Origin: DATJMJ01 sp035503975
Lineage (GTDB): Bacteria > Actinomycetota > Acidimicrobiia > Acidimicrobiales > Palsa-688
Assembly: GCA_035503975.1 (NCBI GenBank)
Contig: DATJST010000212.1
Coordinates: 1-40,405 of the forward strand
DNA length: 40,405 nucleotides
Direction of reading: 5' to 3'
In this document: positions 7,817 to 14,400 of the stretch, piece by piece
Layout: every line of letters begins with the position of its first letter
Position numbering within the stretch: the first letter of the stretch is position 1
Translations under genes and position numbers: made by a program
The notes under the pieces: generated by a model
What the model was told of the DNA's origin: nothing
The model's database searches: none
The model's input: only the letters and a program-made list of their open reading frames with translations

Positions 7817-8359
7817 CTAATGGAGCAGGGCGTCGACCGTCGCCTCGCCGTCGCGGTAACGGCGCACGAGCTCTTCTTGCAGCTTGTCTTGGATGTCGTG
7901 CAGGGACCGCCGTTCGCTAGAGACATCCCGCTCCAGCTCGGAAAGCCTGTCGAGCAGGTCGTCCAGCTCATCGGAGCTGAGTTCGCCGAGCGAGCCGAGC
8001 CGCTCGGACGGGAGCACTTCTTCGACGCGCGCGGTGAGGCTCACCTGGACGCCCTCGGAGGGGGCCAGGTAAGCAGGCAAACGACCGGGGCCTTCTCCTC
8101 GTTGCGAGCGCTCTCCCAGGATCTGAGGCAGCTGTTCGACCAGGATTTCCGGGCTCGGCTCGGACAAGCCCTGGCGGCGGCGCTGGGATTGGGCCATGAC
8201 CAAGTCGATGCGGGCCTGGGCTAGGCGGCGCACGTAAGACAGTTCCATCTCCAGTTCGGCACAGGCGTCCCTCTTGGCGCGCAGCTTTGCCAAAGGAAGC
8301 TCGTGCAGGTCCACCAAGTAGTTAGGGTCGAACGCCTCCAGCATGCGGAAATGAGCCAC
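7817..8359 (-). CDS. rsiG: RsiG-like c-di-GMP-responsive anti-sigma factor homologue
   Basis: The predicted 180-residue protein (GTG at 8359; ATG at 8344 is an alternative) is a helix-rich, highly charged coiled-coil protein. Its first helix holds an exact copy of the motif known from Streptomyces RsiG, E-x3-S-x2-R-x3-Q-x3-D: Glu37, Ser41, Arg44, Gln48, Asp52. A second helix near the C-terminus repeats it with one change: Glu143, Ser147, Arg150, His154, Asp158. In Streptomyces, RsiG binds a c-di-GMP dimer through these twin motifs and then holds the sigma factor WhiG. No WhiG/FliA-like sigma gene lies in this window. It follows moaD by 19 bases. The older name for this family is aerial mycelium formation protein. 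The assignment to the family is firm; ligand binding and partner are inferred. Confidence 0.82.
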   Translation of the reverse strand: MAHFRMLEAFDPNYLVDLHELPLAKLRAKRDACAELEMELSYVRRLAQARIDLVMAQSQRRRQGLSEPSPEILVEQLPQILGERSQRGEGPGRLPAYLAPSEGVQVSLTARVEEVLPSERLGSLGELSSDELDDLLDRLSELERDVSSERRSLHDIQDKLQEELVRRYRDGEATVDALLH

Positions 8360-8378
8360 ACATCGAGGGTAGCTCAGC

Positions 8379-8657
8379 TCAACCGCCTGAGACGGGGGGC
8401 ACCACCGCGACTTCGTCACCGGCCACCAGGAGCGTCGCCGCTTTGGCCGGGGCACCGTTGACCCAGGTCGCACAGGTTGCCATCACCGCTTCCAACCCGG
8501 GCCCGTACGTCGCGCAAAGTTGCTTGGCGAGCTGGTCAACCGTGGTGCCGTCGGCATTGACGGCTGTCCGCGCCACTCCCGCCGCCTCCCGGGCACTGGC
8601 GAAGAAGAGGACGGTGACCGCCGCTGTGGGTGAGCCCGCCGCGCCTGTCTGTGCCAC
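8379..8657 (-). CDS. moaD: MoaD/ThiS-family sulfur carrier
   Basis: This is a ubiquitin-fold small protein ending in the required Gly-Gly (VVPPVSGG), which is thiocarboxylated and donates sulfur, most likely to molybdopterin. VTVLFFASAREAAG near the start and VNGAPAKAATLLVAGDEVAVVPPVSGG at the end fit MoaD better than ThiS. The frame runs further upstream to 8828, across the divergent phosphatase gene; I start at GTG 8657, giving 92 residues, but the exact start is uncertain. No other molybdenum-cofactor gene is nearby, so the target pathway rests on family likeness. Confidence 0.8.
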   Translation of the reverse strand: MAQTGAAGSPTAAVTVLFFASAREAAGVARTAVNADGTTVDQLAKQLCATYGPGLEAVMATCATWVNGAPAKAATLLVAGDEVAVVPPVSGG

Positions 8658-8702
8658 CGGTGGCAGGTTAGCTCGTGCCGTACATCTGCCAAGATCTGGG
8701 TT

Positions 8703-9377
8703 GTGAAACAAAGTGCGAAGAGTCGCTTGCTGCTGGCCCGCCATGCTCAGTCGGTCTGGAACGCGGAGGGCCGTTGGCAGGGCTGGTCCGACGCCCCTCT
8801 TTCCGCGCTCGGTGCCGAACAAGCCCATATGGCGGGCAAAGCCTTGGCGGCGGCGGGGGTGCAGCCCGCTCTGGTGGCCAGCTCAGACCTGGTGCGAGCG
8901 AGCCGGACAGCGCAGATCATCGCCGACGAGCTCGGGTACTCGGGAGAAATGGTGCTCGACGCCGACCTCCGGGAACAGGATCTTGGCGACTGGAACGGCC
9001 TCACCCGCGACGAGATCGTCCGCCGCTGGCCTTCCGAGTTCGAAGCCCGCCGCCAAGGCAACCTGGGCACGGTCCCAGGCGGCGAAACCGGGCGCCACTT
9101 CCGGGAGCGGTGCCGAGCCGCCCTGGAGCGCTTGGCCGCACGTGGCGCCACCGAAACCATCGTCGTCGCCCACGGTGGGGTGGTGATCGCGGTCGAGTGC
9201 GTGCTCGGTACCTGGGTGGCCGACGCCCATCACGGCAACCTGAGCGGGTGGTGGCTCGAGGCACGCGGCTCGGGTGCCGAGGCGGACCTGGTGCCCCTGG
9301 GGCGAGTGGACCTGCTTAGCGAGCCCGTTTTCGTACCGAGCCCGGCAACGCCCGAAACGGTCACTGGCACCGCGTAG
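8703..9377 (+). CDS. Histidine phosphatase family protein (phosphoglycerate mutase-like)
   Basis: A 224-residue member of the histidine phosphatase superfamily. The phospho-acceptor is His14 in LLARHAQSVWN, with ASSDLVRASRTAQI, the acid REQDLGDWNG and the second catalytic His in VVAHGGVVI. These are the usual features of GpmB/CobC-like phosphatases. Cofactor-dependent phosphoglycerate mutases have longer inserts, so a phosphatase role is more likely than glycolysis. The start is GTG at 8703, 45 bases from divergent moaD. The YgjP-like protease follows after 10 bases on the same strand. Confidence 0.88.
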   Translation: MKQSAKSRLLLARHAQSVWNAEGRWQGWSDAPLSALGAEQAHMAGKALAAAGVQPALVASSDLVRASRTAQIIADELGYSGEMVLDADLREQDLGDWNGLTRDEIVRRWPSEFEARRQGNLGTVPGGETGRHFRERCRAALERLAARGATETIVVAHGGVVIAVECVLGTWVADAHHGNLSGWWLEARGSGAEADLVPLGRVDLLSEPVFVPSPATPETVTGTA

Positions 9378-9387
9378 TTTCGCGGTC

Positions 9388-9906
9388 ATGAAGGTTGAGG
9401 TTGTCCGCAGCCGGCGCCGGCGCAAGACCATCCAGGCGCGCCAAGTTGGGGAGGTCTTACTCGTTAGCGTCCCCGCCAGTCTCAGCGCGGCCGAGGAGGA
9501 GCACTGGGTGGCCGAGATGCTGCGGCGCGCGGAACGCCGGGCGGAGCGCAGCCAGCAAACTGGCAAGGTGGACTTGGCTCAGCGGGCGAGCTCGCTGGCT
9601 GCGCGGCTCGGGCTGGCGTCGCCGGCCGATATCCGCTGGGTGGACAACCAAGAGTCGAGGTGGGGGAGCTGCACGCCGAGCGCGGCCACCATCCGCATCT
9701 CGTCCCGGCTTGCGTCGGAGCCACTGTGGGTGATCGATTACGTGATCGTGCACGAGCTTGCCCACCTACATGTCCACGGCCATGGCAAGTCGTTCTGGCG
9801 CTTGGTAAACCGCTACCCGTTGGCGGAGCGGGCGCGGGGGTTCCTCCTCGCTCGTGGCCTCGGTGACCCCGGCCTCCCGTCGCCCGACGCGCTCGCTGGC
9901 ACCTGA
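9388..9906 (+). CDS. YgjP-like (DUF45) zinc metallopeptidase
   Basis: The 172-residue protein carries the zinc-binding HELAH at 122-126 and a downstream HGHGKSFW segment that supplies the third ligand. RWGSCTPSAATIRIS upstream is also typical of the YgjP family. ATG at 9388 is used because the family begins with a short basic strand (RSRRRRKTIQARQV); the frame opens earlier at 9274 inside the phosphatase gene. No signal peptide is visible, so it is probably cytosolic. Substrates of this family are largely unknown. Its end overlaps the frame of the carboxyltransferase gene by about 50 bases. Confidence 0.87.
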   Translation: MKVEVVRSRRRRKTIQARQVGEVLLVSVPASLSAAEEEHWVAEMLRRAERRAERSQQTGKVDLAQRASSLAARLGLASPADIRWVDNQESRWGSCTPSAATIRISSRLASEPLWVIDYVIVHELAHLHVHGHGKSFWRLVNRYPLAERARGFLLARGLGDPGLPSPDALAGT

Positions 9907-11350
9907 GAGCGCGCCGGACTTGCCCGCCAGCTGGGATGCTTCTGCCCGTCGCGGCCTCGTTAGCGATGCCCGCTTCGCGGCGCCGAGCCGGCGCTCTCCA
10001 GGGTTGCCGCTGATCGCCGAGGGAGAAAGGGGCGGCGAAGTCGCGGTCAAGGTGGGGCCGTTGGTGCCCGGCGCGCAACCGGTCGTGAGCGCGCAGGTCC
10101 ATCCACTGGACCGGAGCCACGCACTGGACAGCGAAACCACTGCCGCCTTGGCCGCCGCCGCCGACACGGCCTGGCAACGGCGGTTGCCCCTGGTCATGTG
10201 GCTGGTCTCGGCGGGCGCCGACCTGGCCGAGGGTGTCGCCGTGCTCGACGGGCTGGGCCGCGTCGGACGGGCCCTGTGGCGTTGTTCAGGGGCTGTCCCG
10301 GTAGTCGTGGTCGTGGACGGCCCACTCATTTCGGGCCCCTCGCTCATGTTGGGCATGGCCGATTTCGTCGTCATGACGAAGCGCTCGCTCGCCTACGTCT
10401 CGGGGCCGGCGGCGGTGGCCGAGCTGACTGGCGTCAGCGTGCGGCCGGCCCAGCTAGGTGGGGCCACGGTGCACGCAGCGCGTTCGGGCGTCGCCTCAGT
10501 AGTGGCCGAGGACGCCGCCCACGCCCTCGAAGCCGTGGCCGAGCTGCTGTCTTTCCTGCCGAGCCACAGCGACGAGCTGGCGCGTCCCGTATGGACAGGC
10601 GACCCGGTGTCGCGCGAATCGCCGGGGCTGCGTTCGCTCATACCCGAGCGCGCCGCAGGCAGTTACGACGTACGCGAAGTGATCGCCGCGGTGGCTGACG
10701 ACGGCCGTGTGTTCGAGCTACGCGCCGCTTGGGCGCCCCAACTGGTGACGTCACTGGTGCGCCTGGGTGGCCACACCATCGGTGTCCTCGCCAACCAACC
10801 CCAAGCCATGGCCGGCACGCTCGACATCGCCGCCTCCCAAAAAGGGGCGCGCTTTGTCGGCATGTGCGACTCGTTCAACTTGCCGCTGCTCACCCTGGTT
10901 GACACGTCGGGCTTTATGCCCGGACGCGACCTCGAGTGGCGAGGCATTATCCGCCACGGCGCGGAGCTTGTTTTCGCTTATGCCGAAGCCACCATCCCGC
11001 GGGTGTGCTTGGTCTTGCGCAAGGCGTACGGCGGGGCGTACATAGTCATGGACTCCAAGGGCATGGGCAACGACATCTGCATCGCCTGGCCGAGCGCGGA
11101 GATCGCCGTGATGGGTGCAGAGGGCGCGGTCAGCATCGTGCACAGGCGCGCCGACCCGGCCGCCAAGGCGGACCTCGTCGAGCAATACCAGCGTGACTTC
11201 CTGAACCCTTATGTGGCCGCCGAGCGAGGCTACGTCGACATGGTCATTGACCCGGCGGACACTCGGCGCGTCGTGGCCCGTTGCTTTGGCGCCCTACGTT
11301 CCAAGCGCGAGCGCCTCGTTCGTCGCAAGCACGGTAACAGTCCGCTCTAA
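9854..11350 (+). CDS. Divergent acyl-CoA carboxyltransferase (AccD/PccB-like)
   Basis: The protein has two crotonase-type halves of the carboxyltransferase family. The C-terminal half is well kept: LVDTSGFMPGRDLEWRGIIRHGAE, RKAYGGAYIVMDSKGMGND and AEIAVMGAEGAVSI. The N-terminal half aligns in outline (SGVASVVAEDAAHALEAV, LLSFLPS), but the usual SGGARIQEG reads SAGADLAEG and the usual GPCAGGAVY reads GPLISGPSL. About 100 N-terminal residues of normal PccB are missing. With the GTG at 9854 it has 498 residues and overlaps the protease stop; TTG at 9920 is another possible start. No biotin carboxylase, biotin carrier or epsilon subunit is adjacent. It may use shared subunits or have a changed acyl-CoA specificity; that is inference. 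Confidence 0.82.
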   Translation: MASVTPASRRPTRSLAPESAPDLPASWDASARRGLVSDARFAAPSRRSPGLPLIAEGERGGEVAVKVGPLVPGAQPVVSAQVHPLDRSHALDSETTAALAAAADTAWQRRLPLVMWLVSAGADLAEGVAVLDGLGRVGRALWRCSGAVPVVVVVDGPLISGPSLMLGMADFVVMTKRSLAYVSGPAAVAELTGVSVRPAQLGGATVHAARSGVASVVAEDAAHALEAVAELLSFLPSHSDELARPVWTGDPVSRESPGLRSLIPERAAGSYDVREVIAAVADDGRVFELRAAWAPQLVTSLVRLGGHTIGVLANQPQAMAGTLDIAASQKGARFVGMCDSFNLPLLTLVDTSGFMPGRDLEWRGIIRHGAELVFAYAEATIPRVCLVLRKAYGGAYIVMDSKGMGNDICIAWPSAEIAVMGAEGAVSIVHRRADPAAKADLVEQYQRDFLNPYVAAERGYVDMVIDPADTRRVVARCFGALRSKRERLVRRKHGNSPL

Positions 11351-11365
11351 CCGCACTAGTGACGA

Positions 11366-11574
11366 CAAGAGTGCGGCTGGACCGTCCAAGAGTGGGGTGA
11401 ACCGTCCAAGAGTGCGGCCCGGGACGTCCAAGAGTGGGGTGAACCGTCCAAGAGTGGCCCGCCGCGAGGCCAGAGGGACAATTTGACCAGGGCAAACGCG
11501 ATCTCGCGCCCTCATACCGTGCCACTCTTGGAGGTTTCGAGCCACTCTTGGACGATTCGCAAGCCACTCTTGGA
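11366..11574. repeat. Mirrored array of a 12-bp motif (4 direct + 3 inverted copies) between convergent genes
   Basis: CGTCCAAGAGTG starts at 11383, 11403, 11425 and 11445, with a partial copy (CAAGAGTG) at 11366. The inverse core CCACTCTTGGA starts at 11522, 11542 and 11564. Spacing outward from the centre is 20 then 22 bases on both sides, so three pairs can align in register; CGTCCAAGAGTGGC at 11445 and GCCACTCTTGGACG at 11541 form a perfect 14-bp pair. The spacer of about 65 bases shows nothing I recognise. It fills the gap between the carboxyltransferase stop and the corA stop, so it may end transcription from both sides or bind a protein. Confidence 0.9.
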
Positions 11575-11578
11575 GGTT

Positions 11579-12712
11579 TCAGAGCGTGCTTGCCTTGTGC
11601 GCGCGAGGTCTCTTCGCTTTGCCCGTCTTGGCGCTCGTCGCCTTGGCCCCGGCACTGGTGGGCGGCGGGTGCACCGCCAGCCAGCGCAGATGGGGTGCGC
11701 TGCGCGTGCGGCGGGCCGGGACGGCGGCCGGCACAGTGCCGTCCGGACGGAGCCAACCGCGGCGGCGGAAGAGGACCACCAGCAGCACGACGGTGGCCAC
11801 TTGGAGGCCGATGCCGACTCCCAGGAACACGCCGAGCCCTCCCAGGCGGTCGACCATCCAAGCGAAATTCTGCCCGAAGAACCCGGTGAGGAAGCCAAGC
11901 GGCAGAAAAACGGTGGCAATGATGGTCAATTGCTTCATCACAACGTTCAGCCGGTTGGACACCGTGGACAGGTGGGTGTCGAGGGCGCCGGTCATGAGGT
12001 CGCGATAGCTGTCAACGAGGTCGCTCACCCGGATCAGGTGGTCGTAGACATCGCGGAAGTAATGCTCGCAGTCGGGCGTCATCCCGGGTAGCTCATCAGT
12101 TGAGAGCAGAGTGGCGAACACGTCACGCTGCGGGGTGACAACCTTGCGCAAGGCGATGAGCGAGCGCTTCATGTCGAACAACTGTCCGAGCTGGTCCTCG
12201 GTCGGTGCCTGGAGGATCTCGTCTTCGAGCTCGTCGATCCGTTCGTCAAGCGCGGCAAGGACGGGAAAGTAGCCATCCACCAGGCAGTCGATCACGCGGT
12301 AAAGAACCATCGGGATGTCCGAGACGGGTGCACCGCTGCGTACCCGCTTCACCACTTCCCCAACGGCCTGGCATGCCGTCCTGTGCACCGTGACGAGGTA
12401 CTGCTTGGCACAGAAGCAGTGCATTTCGACGAGGTGCCCCGAGTCTCCCGGGCCGTAGGCGACTAAAAGTGAGAAGTTGTCATAGGTGTCGAGCTTGGGC
12501 CGCTGCCCGAAGTGCTGGGCATCCTCCAGGGCGAGCTCGTGCACCTGGAAGGTGTCGCGCAACAGGGAGTACACCGGCCCTTGCGGCGAGCACTCGTCGC
12601 CGTCTGCTTCGAGGTCCAGCCAGAAGGGTGTCCCGGCGGTGAGCAGGCTCTCGACTTCGGAAGTGGTCGGCTCCAGCTCCTTGCTGTCCAGTGTCATGAG
12701 GTGCCCGTTCAC
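11579..12712 (-). CDS. corA: CorA-family divalent cation (Mg2+/Co2+) channel
   Basis: A large acidic N-terminal cytoplasmic domain is followed by a long helix (ISDLVDSYRDLMTGALDTHLS in outline) and two C-terminal membrane segments, as in CorA pentamers. The motif after the first membrane helix reads FGQN where classical CorA has YGMN; this loop is the channel's outer selectivity ring. The tail after the second helix is long, basic and Ala/Lys-rich. I use GTG at 12712 with GGAG 6 bases upstream; TTG at 12724 and ATG at 12697 are alternatives. It lies 82 bases downstream of the dienelactone-hydrolase-like gene on the same strand. Confidence 0.88.
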   Translation of the reverse strand: MNGHLMTLDSKELEPTTSEVESLLTAGTPFWLDLEADGDECSPQGPVYSLLRDTFQVHELALEDAQHFGQRPKLDTYDNFSLLVAYGPGDSGHLVEMHCFCAKQYLVTVHRTACQAVGEVVKRVRSGAPVSDIPMVLYRVIDCLVDGYFPVLAALDERIDELEDEILQAPTEDQLGQLFDMKRSLIALRKVVTPQRDVFATLLSTDELPGMTPDCEHYFRDVYDHLIRVSDLVDSYRDLMTGALDTHLSTVSNRLNVVMKQLTIIATVFLPLGFLTGFFGQNFAWMVDRLGGLGVFLGVGIGLQVATVVLLVVLFRRRGWLRPDGTVPAAVPARRTRSAPHLRWLAVHPPPTSAGAKATSAKTGKAKRPRAHKASTL

Positions 12713-12794
12713 TGCTCGCTCCAACTACTCCTCGCCAACCAAGAACCCAGACAAATACTAAGTTCGTAGCGAGCAGGCGTCAGGGAACGGCGGC

Positions 12795-13385
12795 TCACCC
12801 GGTACGGTCCAGGAAGTCCAGGGATCTTTGGAGCACGAGCGCAGCCGCCTCTGGATGGTAGGACGGCAAGGAGCTGTCCGAGAAAAGGTGTGTGTTGCCG
12901 GGGTAAACGAACAGCTCTGCCAGCTCGGTGCCAACCGTAGTGACCAGTTCGCGAGCCGCGTCAATGTCGCCCTCGCCGGCGAAGAAGGGGTCGTTGTCCA
13001 TGCCATGGATCTGCACGGGGACACCATCTGGCCACGGCCCAACCGCCCAGTCCCCACTGATGGGCAGGCAGGACTCGTAGAGCAATGCGCCGCGGGCGCC
13101 GGGCCGGGTCTGGGCGAACCGCTGAGCCTTGGCGGCTCCGAACGAGAAGCCGGCGTAGACAAGCGCCTCGGGCAGGCAGGCGACCGCCGCTTGGGCCCGT
13201 TCGGCTATGAGCTCGTCGCCCAGGCGCTGCGTCAGGCCAAATCCCTCGTCGATGCTGGCCGCCAGTTCGCCGTCGAACAGGTCTGGCGTGTGCACAGTGT
13301 GCCCGCCGGCACGCAGTGCGCCGGCGAACGCACGCACTCCCTCGGTGAGCCCCTGGATATGATGAAATACAACCACTTCTGCCAT
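12795..13385 (-). CDS. Dienelactone hydrolase-family alpha/beta hydrolase
   Basis: The 196-residue protein has the compact alpha/beta-hydrolase fold of the family. A catalytic triad can be read as Ser81 in GFSFGAAKA, Asp132 in GMDNDPFF and His166 in PGNTHLFSD. True dienelactone hydrolases use Cys at the nucleophile (GYCxGG), so Ser81 points to a related esterase or carboxymethylenebutenolidase-like enzyme of unknown substrate. ATG at 13385 has a strong Shine-Dalgarno (AGGAGGGG) about 7 bases upstream, which rules out the longer open frame to 13508. No signal peptide is seen. Confidence 0.87.
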   Translation of the reverse strand: MAEVVVFHHIQGLTEGVRAFAGALRAGGHTVHTPDLFDGELAASIDEGFGLTQRLGDELIAERAQAAVACLPEALVYAGFSFGAAKAQRFAQTRPGARGALLYESCLPISGDWAVGPWPDGVPVQIHGMDNDPFFAGEGDIDAARELVTTVGTELAELFVYPGNTHLFSDSSLPSYHPEAAALVLQRSLDFLDRTG

Positions 13386-13625
13386 TTGGCTACCCCTCCT
13401 CCCCTCGCGTGCCGAGATACTGATAGGCCTTCGTCGCGCCCGCGTGACCAAGAGATGACGTTGTCGTCGCGCACACCCGCGTCGCAGGCGCCCCAGACAA
13501 TTTCCCAAAGGTCACCTTAAGGCGACTCTAACGCCTTCGAGGATCATCTGTTCCGTAGACATGGGGCGCCGCGCTAGCCGACCGCCAGCGCCTCGGCCTC
13601 GACCGGCCGGCTTGGAGAGGACAAG

Positions 13626-14123
13626 ATGGCAACCTTGTGCAGCAAAAGACATCATGCGGCCCACCGACGCCCGCTCCGGGGTACGGCCGCCGCCATTGCG
13701 CTGGTGGTGGGGACGACCGGCGCCATCACCGCGGCGGGCCCGGCATGGGCTTCGGCGCGCGCTGGGGCGCTCGGCTCCGTCCCTCACGTTGCCTCCGCGG
13801 GCACCCACGAGCACAGCGCGGTGGCAGGGAAGCCTGGCCCATTGTCAGGCACGTGGGCGGGAAGCTACAGTGGCTCCTTCAGCGGGACCTTCAAGCTGAC
13901 CTGGAAGGAGTCCGGGGACAAGCTGAGCGGGACAATCATGATCTCCGCGTTCAGGAACAAGCCGACGAGTATCCACGGGACCGTTCATCGGAGCTCCATC
14001 AGCTTCGGTACCGTCGGTTCGGAGGCCATCACCTACTCGGGCTCGGTGTCCGGCAATTCGATGTCCGGCACTTGGAAGATCCTGGGTGGCGGCGGGGGCT
14101 CCTGGAAAGCCTCGAGGGCCTGA
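13626..14123 (+). CDS. Secreted beta-rich protein of unknown function
   Basis: I do not recognise a named family. The 165-residue product starts with a basic stretch (KRHHAAHRRPLRG), then a hydrophobic segment (AAAIALVVGTTGAITAAG) and a likely signal-peptidase site near AWASA. The mature part is rich in Gly, Ser and Thr with alternating hydrophobics (GTWAGSYSGSFSGTFKLTW, GTIMISA, SISFGTVGSEAITYSGSVSG), as in small beta-barrel or lipocalin-like extracellular domains. It has no cysteine in the mature part. GGAGAGG lies 5 bases before the ATG. It is convergent with the large regulator downstream, and the 240-base space upstream of it, to the divergent hydrolase gene, presumably holds its promoter. 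Confidence 0.75.
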   Translation: MATLCSKRHHAAHRRPLRGTAAAIALVVGTTGAITAAGPAWASARAGALGSVPHVASAGTHEHSAVAGKPGPLSGTWAGSYSGSFSGTFKLTWKESGDKLSGTIMISAFRNKPTSIHGTVHRSSISFGTVGSEAITYSGSVSGNSMSGTWKILGGGGGSWKASRA

Positions 14124-14140
14124 CAATAATTACAAGCACC

Positions 14141-14359
14141 ATGGTCACCTTGCTGGTACATGTGTGGCTATCCGACGAGAGCGAGGAGCCCGTTGCGGGC
14201 GTGCCGCCACCGCCTCCCCTAAGGGGAGTAGTGAGTGGCGGTGCAAGCCTCCGCCCCCGGCCGTTCAGTGGGCCAGACGAGCTTGTCTTACAGCTCAAAG
14301 GAGCGCTGGCCGACCGCTTGCAATCCGAACAATGCCGAGCCCGCACTACTCAAGACTGA
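14141..14359 (+). CDS. Possible small protein (72 aa), unknown function
   Basis: An open frame starts 17 bases after the secreted-protein stop. It begins MVTLLVHVWLSDESEEP, passes a proline run, and then reads LRGVVSGGASLRPRPFSGPDELVLQLKGAL. The order of a short beta strand, RGVV, PF.G.DEL and a final helix resembles small actinobacterial proteins I have seen beside regulators, but I cannot name the family. No clear ribosome site is present, so coupling to the upstream gene or no expression are both possible. The rest of the gap to 14400 contains only a short palindrome, CTCCCC-TAA-GGGGAG at 14214-14228, inside this frame. Confidence 0.4.
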   Translation: MVTLLVHVWLSDESEEPVAGVPPPPPLRGVVSGGASLRPRPFSGPDELVLQLKGALADRLQSEQCRARTTQD

Positions 14360-14400
14360 TAGGCCGGTTGGAGCAAGGCCTGGCCTCACACCGGCGTCCC

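Noticed and set aside
11366..11574. CRISPR array
   Set aside because: The repeated unit is about 12 bases with 8-10 base intervals that are themselves similar, copies are inverted on the right side, and there are no cas genes.
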